NCBI RefSeq assembly: GCF_030816015.1
Contig: NZ_JAUSXN010000001.1
Span: 3,968,001-4,032,000, forward strand
Direction of reading: 5' to 3'
DNA length: 64,000 nt
From: Pedobacter sp. W3I1
GTDB lineage: Bacteria; Bacteroidota; Bacteroidia; Sphingobacteriales; Sphingobacteriaceae
Shown here: positions 9,527 through 18,839 of the stretch, piece after piece
How the letters are laid out: every line of letters begins with the position of its first letter
How positions within the stretch are numbered: position 1 is the stretch's first letter
Translations under genes and position numbers: made by a program
The notes under the pieces: model-generated
Told to the model about the DNA's origin: nothing
Databases searched by the model: none
The model's input: only the letters and a program-made list of their open reading frames with translations

Positions 9527-11161
9527 TTAATAGCCTGGGTTTTGCTCTAAGAGCGCATCTTTATTTAATTGAATTTCTGTTAATGGAATAGGTAATAATA
9601 AGTTTTTTGCAGTTAAACCTTTTAAAGGTTTCGCAGCATCATTACTGTTTAAATTAATAGCCCGATCAACCAAAGTACCTGTACGCATTAAGGTCATTCT
9701 TCTGTTTTCTTCACCAATAAGTTCTCGGGCACGTTCATCCAGTATAAAGTTTAAGTTAATATCAGAAGATTGTACCTGTCCTCTGGTAGGATAGTCGGCA
9801 AATGCCCGCTTCCTTAACTCATTTATCGAAGCTGCTGCATCACTCAGTTTTCCTTGTTTGAATTGCGCTTCTGCAAGCAGTAAATAGGTCTCTCCAAGGC
9901 GCATCAGGATAAAATCCTTAATCATTGCAAAGCCAAAGGTATCATTAGGATCGAATTGATTCCATTTCGTAATAGAAGGGTTAATTTTAAATAAAGTATC
10001 AGGTCCGGTGTAAGGAATAATCTGGCCAAATTTTGCATTTGCAGGATCATTATAATAAAATCTTCTCTTTACATTGTATTGTGAGTTGCGGATGTCGCCA
10101 GGCTTGTATAAGCTATATAAAAACCAATTGCTTAATCTTAACCTCGATAAACCCCTGCCGCCTAAAGAATCAGCAAGTATCATTCCCTGAATGGCATAAT
10201 ATCCGGTTCCCCATACTCTTCTTTGCTGAGGGCTATTGGTAATCCCTCCTACAACACTTGATGGGTTTTCTTGTTCCAATGTCCAGATAACCTCCCTATT
10301 ACTCTGAGAACGGCGCTGATTACCATAAACGAATAAATCTGAGTAATAATCTCCCGGCAGACTTGCTTTAACACCGAACCTGGCTTTGTTTAGGCTAAAT
10401 TTACCACTGTTTATAATACCTAATGCCTGCTGCTCAGCCAAATCATTTTTACCAGCCCTAAGGTATACTTCAGCAAGTAACTGCATTGCCATAAATTTAT
10501 TTGCCCGGCCATACATTTTGCCTTTCGTATTCGATTTAACGGCTTCAATATCTGGTAAATTTGCAACTGCAAACTGCAGATCGTTTATAATAAAATCGTT
10601 AACCTCATTTAAAGGAGCCCTAACAAAATCGGTTTTGGGTGCGGTAAGGGCATTTTTAATTAAAGGGACTCTGCCATAAAGTGTAGCCAGTGTATTGTAA
10701 GCATAAGCTCTAAAAAATTTAGCTTCGGCATTTATTGCGGCTTTACCCTTTGCACTAATGGCACTTACTGATGGGTTTTCTATACCATCTATAATTACAT
10801 TAGAAAGATTAATAAGGATGTAATTCCTGTTCCACATGTACGCGGCGGCCCCATCAGTAGGTGTTAGCTGTGTATAATCGTAATAAGGCACTTCAACACC
10901 TTGCTGATTTGTGGTTGCATTTGCCACATCGGTACCAACCTGCCAAACGCTTGGCCAACCCTGCTGATCTGAGTACGAATAAATTGTACTTACATGGTTG
11001 TACAAACCAATTAAAGAGGCTTCAAAACCCAACGAATCATTTAACGTAATCGGTGTATAATTTGAATATGGCTTTTCATCTAAGAATGCCTTTTTGCAGG
11101 AAGAACAAAACATTAATGCAACGGCAAGAAAAGAAAATAGTGTATATTTTAATTTTTTCAT
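9527..11161 (-). CDS. susD: SusD/RagB-family outer-membrane lipoprotein (second pair)
   Basis: A 544-residue SusD homologue with a lipobox ending in Cys22 (LMFCSSCKKAFLDEKPYS). The SusD-like N-terminal region includes AEAKFFRAYAYNTLATLYGRVPLI, and the RagB domain includes FILMRLGETYLLLAEAQFKQGK and the usual C-terminal ...LEQNPGY ending. It binds glycan at the mouth of its SusC partner. It starts 21 bp after the SusC2 stop and is followed by a strong terminator, so the pair probably forms its own two-gene unit. Different SusD proteins in one PUL suggest two fragment sizes or branches of the same glycan are imported separately. Confidence 0.95.
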   Translation of the reverse strand: MKKLKYTLFSFLAVALMFCSSCKKAFLDEKPYSNYTPITLNDSLGFEASLIGLYNHVSTIYSYSDQQGWPSVWQVGTDVANATTNQQGVEVPYYDYTQLTPTDGAAAYMWNRNYILINLSNVIIDGIENPSVSAISAKGKAAINAEAKFFRAYAYNTLATLYGRVPLIKNALTAPKTDFVRAPLNEVNDFIINDLQFAVANLPDIEAVKSNTKGKMYGRANKFMAMQLLAEVYLRAGKNDLAEQQALGIINSGKFSLNKARFGVKASLPGDYYSDLFVYGNQRRSQSNREVIWTLEQENPSSVVGGITNSPQQRRVWGTGYYAIQGMILADSLGGRGLSRLRLSNWFLYSLYKPGDIRNSQYNVKRRFYYNDPANAKFGQIIPYTGPDTLFKINPSITKWNQFDPNDTFGFAMIKDFILMRLGETYLLLAEAQFKQGKLSDAAASINELRKRAFADYPTRGQVQSSDINLNFILDERARELIGEENRRMTLMRTGTLVDRAINLNSNDAAKPLKGLTAKNLLLPIPLTEIQLNKDALLEQNPGY

Positions 11162-11182
11162 GATCTTTTTTTTAGAGATAAA

Positions 11183-14182
11183 TTATTTTAAAGAAATATT
11201 TGCTCCAAACACAAAAGAGCGTGTTAAAGGATAATTATTGGTCCAATCTCCCGATCCGCGTGGGGCATAATCGTTTTCTGGATCCCATCCTATCCAATCG
11301 GTAAAGGTGTAAAGGTTTCTACCGCTTGCATAAAGTGTTAAGCTGCCAAGATGGAGTTTTTCCATAATTTTTGGCGAGAAAACATAACTCACCGTTACAT
11401 CTTTTATACGGGTATAACTTGCATCTGATGCATAGCCGTAGCCTCTGGTATTGTTATAAGATAGGGCCGGACGTGTTGTACTTGGATTACTTGCTGTCCA
11501 ATAACCAATTTCGGCAGGTGTATTTCTTCTGCCTGTTTCATCACCATAATTTAAATCGGTATTATTTCTGGTAATGCCTTGTGCCGTTTGGATAAAGACA
11601 CTTAAGTTCCAGTTTTTATAGTGGAAAGTATTGGTTAAACCACCTGTCCATTTTGGAGCGCGTTGGCCAATAATTTCGCGGTCTTTATCTGCAGTAATTA
11701 CACCATCGCCATTAAGATCTGCAAATTTTAAATCACCAGCTTTTGCGCCTGGATCTTGTTTTGATGCATCTTCGCCAGTTTGCCAAACACCAGTCATTCT
11801 ATAATCATAAACAACACTAATTGGTTTGCCGATAAACCATCTATTACCTAAATCATCTTTCCCATCTCCATAGAGATCAATGATTTTATTTTTGTTAGCA
11901 GTAAAATTTGCAGAAGTTTCCCATTTAAAGTCTCCGTTTGTAATATTTTTAGTGTTTATGGTAAGCTCAATACCTTTATTTTCTACTTTACCCAGGTTAT
12001 CCAGAATTCTCGAATAACCCGTTATAATCGGCAGACTTCTGTTTAGCAATAAATCTTTCGTTTTACCCCTATAAACATCCAATGTTCCACTCACACGATC
12101 TTTAAATAACGAAAAATCTACCCCCAAATTAGCCGTTGTTGTGCTTTCCCAATGCAGGTTGGCATTCCCTAAATTATTAGGGGCAACACCAATAGTACTT
12201 AAACCGTTAAACGGCGAACGCAATGCACCTTCTGTGGTAATGGTTTGATAAACACCAACAGCCTCATTACCCGTTTTACCATAAGAACCTCTTAACTTAA
12301 GGTTATTCACGAATGAAACATTTTTCATGAAGTTTTCTTTGCTAACGTTCCATCCTGCAGCTACTGAAGGAAATACCCCATATTTGGTTGTATTGGCCCC
12401 AAATACTGATGAGCCATCTCTCCGTGCTGTTGCTGTAAATAAGTAACGACTATCATACGAATAATTAACCCTAACCATCTGAGAATTTAAACGATACCGA
12501 TCGGCATAAGAATCGCTGGTTTGCGTTGCTCCTGCACTTAATCTATTATATGAAAGCTCATCATTTACAAATCCTACTGCCCCAGCTGTTGTATTGGTAT
12601 ATTTTCTTTGCTGGGCACTATATAGACCTGTAAAATCTAAATGATGCTTTTGAATATCTTTTGTATAGGTAAGTATATTTTCTAATGTGTAGCTGTTGGT
12701 TTGGGCATAAAAAGTTCTGGCAGTACCGAGCATATCATTTGCTTTTCTACCAGTATAACTAGCTGTATTTTCTGGAAAGAAAGTATAACCACCATTTAAA
12801 CGGTATTTTAAGCCTTTTAAGATACCAGAGAATTTAACCTCAGCATAACCATTTCCATTTAAGTTAGTGCTCCTGCTGATCCGATCAGTTACTAAACCAA
12901 GCATAGGATTGGTATAAAGCTGTTCAGGCTCCATCGGAAAGATTTTATATTCTCCTTTATCATTGTAAACTGGTGAGTACGGGCTCATTGCTGTAGCAAA
13001 GAGTAAATTTGCTCTCCCCCCATCATAATTATTTCCGGTGAAAAACAGGGATGTACCAACAGTTAAATAATCGGTGACATTAACATCTAAATTAGATCTT
13101 AAACTGGTTCTGTTATATTGATAACCTTTTATCGGACCTTTTTGATCCAGATAACCGCCAGAAATAAAATACTTCACATCCTGGCTACCACCAGAAATAC
13201 TTAGATTATGATCTTGCATTACTCCGGTTTGTGTCACTTCTTTTACCCAATCGGTAGTTGTACCTGAATTATAATAGGCAAGCTCTCCAAAATTCGGAAC
13301 TGGGCTGGTTTGTGGCTGGTTTATTTGCTTTAAGTAATCAGCGTATTTTTGAAGATATTCTGCACCAGTTCTAGGCTCTAATATATGGGCAATATTTTCT
13401 ACACCTGCGTAAGCATTGTACCTAATAGTGGGTTTGCCAGTATTTCCTCTCTTGGTGGTAACGAGGATAACCCCATTAGAACCATTGGTACCATAAATTG
13501 CTGTAGATGAGGCATCTTTTAATATTTCCACTGAGGCTATATCATTAGGGTTGATATCGTTTAAGGAGCCTCCTGTTTTACTCAATGGCACCCCATCTAC
13601 AACCACAAATGGGCCTGTGCCTGCTGTAATGGAATTTTGACCACGGATAGATGCTGCTGGCTGGCTGCCTGGTACAGATGAACCACTGGTAATATTTACA
13701 CCGGCAACAGCGCCCTGGATGGCTTGCAAAACATTGGTAACCGGAAGTTGTGATAAACGTTCTTTTGGAACAGATGCCACAGCACCTGTAACATCAGAAC
13801 GTTTTTGTGTACCATAACCTACCACCACTACATCTTCCAGATTTTTGTTTTTATCTTCCGCAAGGGTGATGCTCAGTTGCGTTTCATTAGCAACCAGTAT
13901 TGTACTGCTTACATACCCAACAAAAGTGATCACTAAACTTTCTCCCTTTTGGGCTGATATTTTAAAATTTCCATTGGCATCGCTGGCCACTACCTGCGTA
14001 GTTCCTTTAACGCTGATGGAGGCACCTGGAATGGGGTTACCCTGGCTATCTTTTACTTTTCCTGAAATTGAGATTTGAGCAGTGGTTTGTGCAATGGAAT
14101 TGTTTGATTTACCTAAAGATAGGATCAAAGCAAACAAAAATATTACCGCACACTTAGATGTGTCTAGTAGTTTTCTTTTCAT
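11183..14182 (-). CDS. susC: SusC/RagA-family TonB-dependent glycan transporter (second pair)
   Basis: A 999-residue transporter with signal peptide (ending NNSIAQ), carboxypeptidase-regulatory-like domain (ISGKVKDSQGNPIPGASISV, about 38-115), TonB box/plug region (VVVVGYGTQKRSDVTGAVASV) and SusC signature AIYGTNGSNGVILVTTKRG. The beta-barrel ends in FVFGANISLK. It differs clearly from SusC1 in length and plug sequence, so it is not a recent duplicate. It starts about 130 nt after a predicted promoter at site B, and SusD2 follows directly. Confidence 0.95.
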   Translation of the reverse strand: MKRKLLDTSKCAVIFLFALILSLGKSNNSIAQTTAQISISGKVKDSQGNPIPGASISVKGTTQVVASDANGNFKISAQKGESLVITFVGYVSSTILVANETQLSITLAEDKNKNLEDVVVVGYGTQKRSDVTGAVASVPKERLSQLPVTNVLQAIQGAVAGVNITSGSSVPGSQPAASIRGQNSITAGTGPFVVVDGVPLSKTGGSLNDINPNDIASVEILKDASSTAIYGTNGSNGVILVTTKRGNTGKPTIRYNAYAGVENIAHILEPRTGAEYLQKYADYLKQINQPQTSPVPNFGELAYYNSGTTTDWVKEVTQTGVMQDHNLSISGGSQDVKYFISGGYLDQKGPIKGYQYNRTSLRSNLDVNVTDYLTVGTSLFFTGNNYDGGRANLLFATAMSPYSPVYNDKGEYKIFPMEPEQLYTNPMLGLVTDRISRSTNLNGNGYAEVKFSGILKGLKYRLNGGYTFFPENTASYTGRKANDMLGTARTFYAQTNSYTLENILTYTKDIQKHHLDFTGLYSAQQRKYTNTTAGAVGFVNDELSYNRLSAGATQTSDSYADRYRLNSQMVRVNYSYDSRYLFTATARRDGSSVFGANTTKYGVFPSVAAGWNVSKENFMKNVSFVNNLKLRGSYGKTGNEAVGVYQTITTEGALRSPFNGLSTIGVAPNNLGNANLHWESTTTANLGVDFSLFKDRVSGTLDVYRGKTKDLLLNRSLPIITGYSRILDNLGKVENKGIELTINTKNITNGDFKWETSANFTANKNKIIDLYGDGKDDLGNRWFIGKPISVVYDYRMTGVWQTGEDASKQDPGAKAGDLKFADLNGDGVITADKDREIIGQRAPKWTGGLTNTFHYKNWNLSVFIQTAQGITRNNTDLNYGDETGRRNTPAEIGYWTASNPSTTRPALSYNNTRGYGYASDASYTRIKDVTVSYVFSPKIMEKLHLGSLTLYASGRNLYTFTDWIGWDPENDYAPRGSGDWTNNYPLTRSFVFGANISLK

Positions 14183-14316
14183 TTTTGATGATTATTTGGT
14201 TAGTTATATAATTGAACCATTAACGTGATTCAAGGGTAGCTTAGCAAAAAAAATGTTAAACATTATTCTGACCTGATGTAGAAATTGTGCATGAATAGGG
14301 ATAAGGATTTGGTTCT

Positions 14317-14416
14317 AACAAAGTAACCACTTATAACCTTGATGGAGTGAGGGGTAATACGGTAATAAGTAGGGGTTAAATCGTTACTTTTTGTTAAAAT
14401 TTGGCCTTTAACCCCT
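14317..14416 (-). promoter_or_regulatory. Candidate HTCS operator and promoter, site B (SusC2)
   Basis: Direct AGGGG half-sites begin at 14350 and 14371, 21 bp apart. The plus-strand sequence from 14346 to 14366 is identical to that at site A. The minus-strand -7-like box TTACTTTG (plus AACAAAGTAACCA, 14317..14329) lies at the same 21-bp distance as in site A. An additional half-site in the opposite orientation, TTTAACCCCT, lies at 14407..14416. The region sits between the GH35 stop (14438) and the SusC2 start (14182). Confidence 0.65.
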
Positions 14417-14437
14417 ATTTTTAAGTTTTTTAAACGT

Positions 14438-16273
14438 TTAATCTACGTTTAATTTTTTGAGCGTATTTAAAATTGGCTGATCAATTGCTTTTAAAATATT
14501 TTGATCAGGTTTAATCAGTTCTAAAACGGCGATATCATTCCTGCCGTTTTTTAACCATTCTTGAGGGATATAAAGTGTTTGTTGCGGACCAATTGCCCAA
14601 TACTTTCCTAAGTTGTGTCCGTTAACCCACACTACTCCTTTTCCCCAATCGGTCATATCCAAATAAGTATCTGCAACGGTTGGTATCTGAAAAGATCCTT
14701 TTTGCAACGTTGGCCCATTTCCATTTGCTTTTGATGGACTCGTAATCGTAATGCGATCGTTGCTAAAAGGAAAACCATACATCGACCAGTTTTTTACTTC
14801 GGTACCTGCAAAAGTTACCTGTTCAGTAATTCCTTTTTTGTTTTCTAACAAATACTTTCCAAAGTTTACCCGACCCATATTCTCGACAAAAATATCGAGC
14901 TGTACCTCTCCTGCCGGGAGATCTAATGCCAAAGTATTTTGGTTAAGCCTGCGGTCTAAAATGCCTACTCTTTTCTGATTGATAAAAATGAGGGCATAAT
15001 CGCGCAATTGTTTAATCTGAAGTTCGCCTTTTTTCCCTCCCTTAATGGTAGTGCGGTACAATACGTAACCATAATCTTGTTTAAGATCTTCGAAAGTTAA
15101 GGGTGTAATATTTTTTACGGCTTTTGGTAATGCATTAAACAAGGCTACTTTATTGCCCAGTTTAAAAGGAGCAATTGCGATACTTGGTTTCGAAGCAGGA
15201 ATAGGTGGCAAACTTTGTCCTGCCGGAAGATGTTTTTCGATCACAGTTCTAAACGCTTTGAATTTATCCGTTACGTTTCCAGCCTCATTTAAAGGCGCAT
15301 CATAGTCGTAACTACTGGTTTGTGGCTCGTAAGGCGAAATATCCTTGTAGTTGGCTCCATTCATAAAATCGCGGGTTGTGCCGCCATGGAACATGTACAT
15401 GTTAATTGAAATACCTGCCGCTAAAACAGAATCTAACTTTTTGGTATATTGTGCCGCCGGAACGGTGTGATGAGGTGTTCCCCACCAATCGAACCATGCA
15501 GGGTACCATTCTGCTATAAAATACGGGCCTTTTCCATTATGATTCTCATTTACCAATTGTCTAATTTTTGCCGGATTATCGATCCCGTTTACTGCTGGTA
15601 ACAACCCTGCTAAGTGACCGTCTTTTACATCAGCAGCAGGATCACAGGTATAAAGCAATCCATCAAAGCCTGCTTCGATAAACATTTTTCTGTTGATATC
15701 TAAATAATTTTTATCGGCAGCGTAAGAACCATATTCGTTCTCTACCTGCACCATAATGATATTGCCACCATGGTTAATCTGCAATGGTGCCAACTGTTTC
15801 CCTACTTCAATAATATATTTCTTATACTCTTCTAAATATTGTTTTTCGGTACTTCGTACCACAAGCCCTTTTTCATTCTGAAGCCAATATGGATAACCAC
15901 CAAACTCCCATTCGGCACAAACATATGGACTTGGTCTTAAGATAACCCAAAGGCCCTCTTGCTGAGCGATTTTAACGAATTCAGCAATGTTATTATTGCC
16001 GGAAAAATCGAATTTCCCTTTATGCGGTTCATGCAAATTCCAGAACACATAGGTACCAATGGTATTTAGCCCCATTGCTTTGGCCATTTTCATACGGGCT
16101 CGCCAGGCCTCTTTTGGTACACGTGGATAATGTAACTCGCCAGAGATAATCTGAAAGGGCTTTTCGTCTAATAAAAAGTCTGTTTCTCCTAGCTTAAACG
16201 TGTGTTTAGCTTGCTGGCCAAAAGCTGATAAGGAGAAACATATCGCCACCAACCATAATAATTTTGCTTTCAT
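14438..16273 (-). CDS. GH35 beta-galactosidase, periplasmic
   Basis: A 611-residue glycoside hydrolase family 35 exo-beta-galactosidase with an N-terminal signal peptide (ending SAFGQ). The N-terminal TIM barrel (about 25-340) carries the family motif GGNIIMVQVENEYG with acid/base Glu180 and the nucleophile Glu255 in YFIAEWYPAWFDWWG. The C-terminal beta domains (about 390-600) include DWGKGVVWVNGHNLGKYW, typical of GH35. It removes terminal beta-galactose from imported oligosaccharides. It is the last gene of a unit running from the BNR_4 protein, and ends just before site B. A truncated GH35 relative lies at 39551..39865. Confidence 0.93.
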   Translation of the reverse strand: MKAKLLWLVAICFSLSAFGQQAKHTFKLGETDFLLDEKPFQIISGELHYPRVPKEAWRARMKMAKAMGLNTIGTYVFWNLHEPHKGKFDFSGNNNIAEFVKIAQQEGLWVILRPSPYVCAEWEFGGYPYWLQNEKGLVVRSTEKQYLEEYKKYIIEVGKQLAPLQINHGGNIIMVQVENEYGSYAADKNYLDINRKMFIEAGFDGLLYTCDPAADVKDGHLAGLLPAVNGIDNPAKIRQLVNENHNGKGPYFIAEWYPAWFDWWGTPHHTVPAAQYTKKLDSVLAAGISINMYMFHGGTTRDFMNGANYKDISPYEPQTSSYDYDAPLNEAGNVTDKFKAFRTVIEKHLPAGQSLPPIPASKPSIAIAPFKLGNKVALFNALPKAVKNITPLTFEDLKQDYGYVLYRTTIKGGKKGELQIKQLRDYALIFINQKRVGILDRRLNQNTLALDLPAGEVQLDIFVENMGRVNFGKYLLENKKGITEQVTFAGTEVKNWSMYGFPFSNDRITITSPSKANGNGPTLQKGSFQIPTVADTYLDMTDWGKGVVWVNGHNLGKYWAIGPQQTLYIPQEWLKNGRNDIAVLELIKPDQNILKAIDQPILNTLKKLNVD

Positions 16274-16380
16274 TTTTAACTGTTGTTTTTAAGACGACCT
16301 GAATTTGGACAAAAAGACTCCCATTTGCGCATTTTTACGCAATTCATCATCTAGGTTTATATAAAAATTTTGTTTTTTCT

Positions 16381-17502
16381 CTACTTTTTAAACACGCTCA
16401 GATCCCATTCGTCTGCCCAGGTTATCGAAATTTTATCGTTCTCAAATTTAATCGGCAACCATAAATAACGCCCATCAATGGCATTTTTCGGTTCCCATTT
16501 ATCGGCCATAAAAATAAATTCTCCTTTTTTGCCAGGTGCAGGTAATACATGCGTGCTCTGCCCACCATAGGTTAACTTAGCCCCCTCGCCCTGACATGGA
16601 TTTCCCATATAAGTCCAGGGACCCCAAATGGAGTTTGCTTTGAACCATCTTGCCGGATTTGGTGCCCAACCTGTACAGCCCGAACCAATCATGTAGTAAA
16701 TTCCGTTTTTCTTAAACAAAGCTGGTGCTTCAGTTTGCTGCCCCACATAAATTCTAATAAATTTTCCGGTATGCCCTAAATAATCGGGGGTTAACTCAGC
16801 TAAATGCAGCGTAAAATTCTCTTCTGAAGAAAATACATGATAGGCTTTTCCATCATCGTCTACAAAAACTGTCATATCCCTCGCCATTTGCCCACCTGGT
16901 AAATCCCTACAGAAAAAGCCGTCACTTTTATTGGCTGGTTGCTGGCAGTTTATCATATCTTTTTCTGCTGTACCTGCCGGATAGAAAGGCATTTTCTCTG
17001 GATTTGGACGATAACTCTTAATAAACGTATATGGTCCGGTTGGACGATCGGCTACTGCAACACCCGATCTTGCTGCCGCATAACCTTTACCTAAAAGCTC
17101 CAGGTGAAACCACATTACAAACTTTTTCGTTTTCTTGTTATATACCACTTTTGGTCGTTCCAGAATAGAACCTTTAGCGATATCACTTTTCAGGTCTTCA
17201 GAAACCGGAAGTGCAATACCTTCATCTTTCCAATTGTATAAATCTTTTGATGAATAGCAATGCACGCCTACCTGTGCACTATTACCTTTTTCTCCTTCAA
17301 TTTTATGTTCTCCAAACCAATAGTAGGTTCCTTTATATTCTACAATACCCCCACCATGGGCATTAATGTGAACGCCTTTATCATCCTTCCAAATTTTACC
17401 TGGGGTAAAAGAAGTATAGGTTTGCTGCGCAGCAACATAACTGCTTAGGCTCAAACTAAAGGCGATAAATCCTAAAACAAAACTGATTCTCTTATTCATC
17501 AT
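16381..17502 (-). CDS. GH43 exo-beta-1,3-galactanase-like (subfamily 24 type)
   Basis: A 373-residue secreted five-bladed beta-propeller of clan GH-F with a signal peptide ending VAAQ. The first blade reads VHINAHGGGIVEYKGTYYWF (about 44-63): the Asp that serves as general base in ordinary GH43 enzymes is absent there, as known for the GH43_24 exo-beta-1,3-galactanases, which pair a Glu acid with a Gln. Candidate residues here are Glu258 (QQTEAPALF) and Gln315 (YGGQSTHVL), with Asp209 as supporting residue. This assignment points to the beta-1,3-galactan backbone of arabinogalactan. The gene starts in a 76-bp gap after DUF2264 in the same direction. GH43_34 is a possible alternative subfamily. 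Confidence 0.8.
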   Translation of the reverse strand: MMNKRISFVLGFIAFSLSLSSYVAAQQTYTSFTPGKIWKDDKGVHINAHGGGIVEYKGTYYWFGEHKIEGEKGNSAQVGVHCYSSKDLYNWKDEGIALPVSEDLKSDIAKGSILERPKVVYNKKTKKFVMWFHLELLGKGYAAARSGVAVADRPTGPYTFIKSYRPNPEKMPFYPAGTAEKDMINCQQPANKSDGFFCRDLPGGQMARDMTVFVDDDGKAYHVFSSEENFTLHLAELTPDYLGHTGKFIRIYVGQQTEAPALFKKNGIYYMIGSGCTGWAPNPARWFKANSIWGPWTYMGNPCQGEGAKLTYGGQSTHVLPAPGKKGEFIFMADKWEPKNAIDGRYLWLPIKFENDKISITWADEWDLSVFKK

Positions 17503-17578
17503 TTTTAATTAAATAATTTTTAACGTTACAAAGACTGTATTTACTTACTTCATTTTCAATTGTATAGTGAACTGCTAT

Positions 17579-18826
17579 TTATTTTAAACTGGCACTGTGG
17601 TCGTTCTCAAAATTTTCACCACTCCAGATCTTTTGTGCGCTCCATTTCTCAGCCGGGTTGGCCCAAAAAGGATCTGATTCTGGCAAACCCAACGGCAAAA
17701 AGATGTTTGAAGCAATGTACGGGCTGCCCTGGTTGTTATAGAAATCGCCAAGATTGGGCTGATCGCCATATAAGCCTATTGTTAACCAGCCATTTTTATA
17801 AGTAGTTGGACTCTCTAAAGTTTTTTTGATTACCGCGGTTAATGCGCAACGTACCTGAGCTGGACTTAACTGTTTTGGCAATGCTTTTCTCCAGGCCATA
17901 TCGGCCAAATGATGAAATGCAGCGCCACGATAAATGATAGAGCGACCAGTTGCAGGATAAGTACCATCGGCATTGATTAATCTTTCCTGAATGATGGCAT
18001 ACCGTTCATTACGCTTTTTAATCTTCTCGAACATCTCTTTATAACTATTCGTTTTAGCACCAATGATATTGGCCAAAGTAGCCAGATAAGGGTGGATAAC
18101 ATAACTATTGTAATAATCGAAGGCGAAAGATGTTCCATCGGTGTACATTCCATCACCTGTGTACCATTGCTCCATTTGTTGCAGCGCATAATCAACCCGC
18201 ATAGGATCCCAGCTGTAACCGAATCTGGCTAAAAATGCTTCGTTCATTGCTGAGAACAGTAACCAATTAGAAAACACAGGTTTGAATCTCCTGGTAGTTA
18301 CAATAGATTTCATCATCAGTTCCTGGTTCTTCTTGTCCAGATTTTCCCATAACCAAGGTGCACGGACCAAAGCCAATGCAACATAAGAAGCATCTACCAG
18401 TTGTTGCCCACCGATATCGAAATTCATAAAATCTTTAGCATTAGAATCTAAAGCATTTTTTAGTCCTTGAATGGCCCACCCGCGGTATTGTTTCCTTAAA
18501 GCCACTTCTTCTGCCGAACCTCCTTCTAACTGTAACCATGGCGCAATACCACTTAAAACCCTGCCCATAACCTCAACATACTGTACTTTAATACGGTGTT
18601 CTTTATTATCAATATGGATGGAGGTGACTTTTGGCATTGCAATACGCAGGCTGTCTTTAGCCAGGTTATACAAAACTGGTTTTACCATTCTGTCCATCTG
18701 CTGCAACCAAAACTGCCGATCGCTTAACATCAAATTCTTGGTGTTTTTACTTTTCTTTTGGGCAAAAGCAGTTCCGCCAATCAATGTGATGAGTAAAACT
18801 ATAACGTAGATATTTCTTAATTTCAT
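17579..18826 (-). CDS. DUF2264 family secreted protein
   Basis: A 415-residue protein of the DUF2264 family, predicted alpha/alpha-barrel fold. The start at 18826 is chosen because it begins a clear signal peptide (MKLRNIYVIVLLITLIGGTAFAQ, first 20 residues or so) 13 bp after the GH105 stop; the frame stays open further upstream into that gene. Visible family sequence includes FWLQQMDRMVKPVL, APWLQLEGG, GGQQLVDASYVALAL, SNWLLFSAMNEAFLARFG and GDGMYTDGTSFAFDYYNSYV. I recall DUF2264-type proteins being linked to beta-glucuronidase activity (GH154) in arabinogalactan systems, which fits the context, but I cannot confirm family membership here. Confidence 0.78.
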   Translation of the reverse strand: MKLRNIYVIVLLITLIGGTAFAQKKSKNTKNLMLSDRQFWLQQMDRMVKPVLYNLAKDSLRIAMPKVTSIHIDNKEHRIKVQYVEVMGRVLSGIAPWLQLEGGSAEEVALRKQYRGWAIQGLKNALDSNAKDFMNFDIGGQQLVDASYVALALVRAPWLWENLDKKNQELMMKSIVTTRRFKPVFSNWLLFSAMNEAFLARFGYSWDPMRVDYALQQMEQWYTGDGMYTDGTSFAFDYYNSYVIHPYLATLANIIGAKTNSYKEMFEKIKKRNERYAIIQERLINADGTYPATGRSIIYRGAAFHHLADMAWRKALPKQLSPAQVRCALTAVIKKTLESPTTYKNGWLTIGLYGDQPNLGDFYNNQGSPYIASNIFLPLGLPESDPFWANPAEKWSAQKIWSGENFENDHSASLK

Positions 18827-18839
18827 TTTGTGTTTAAAT

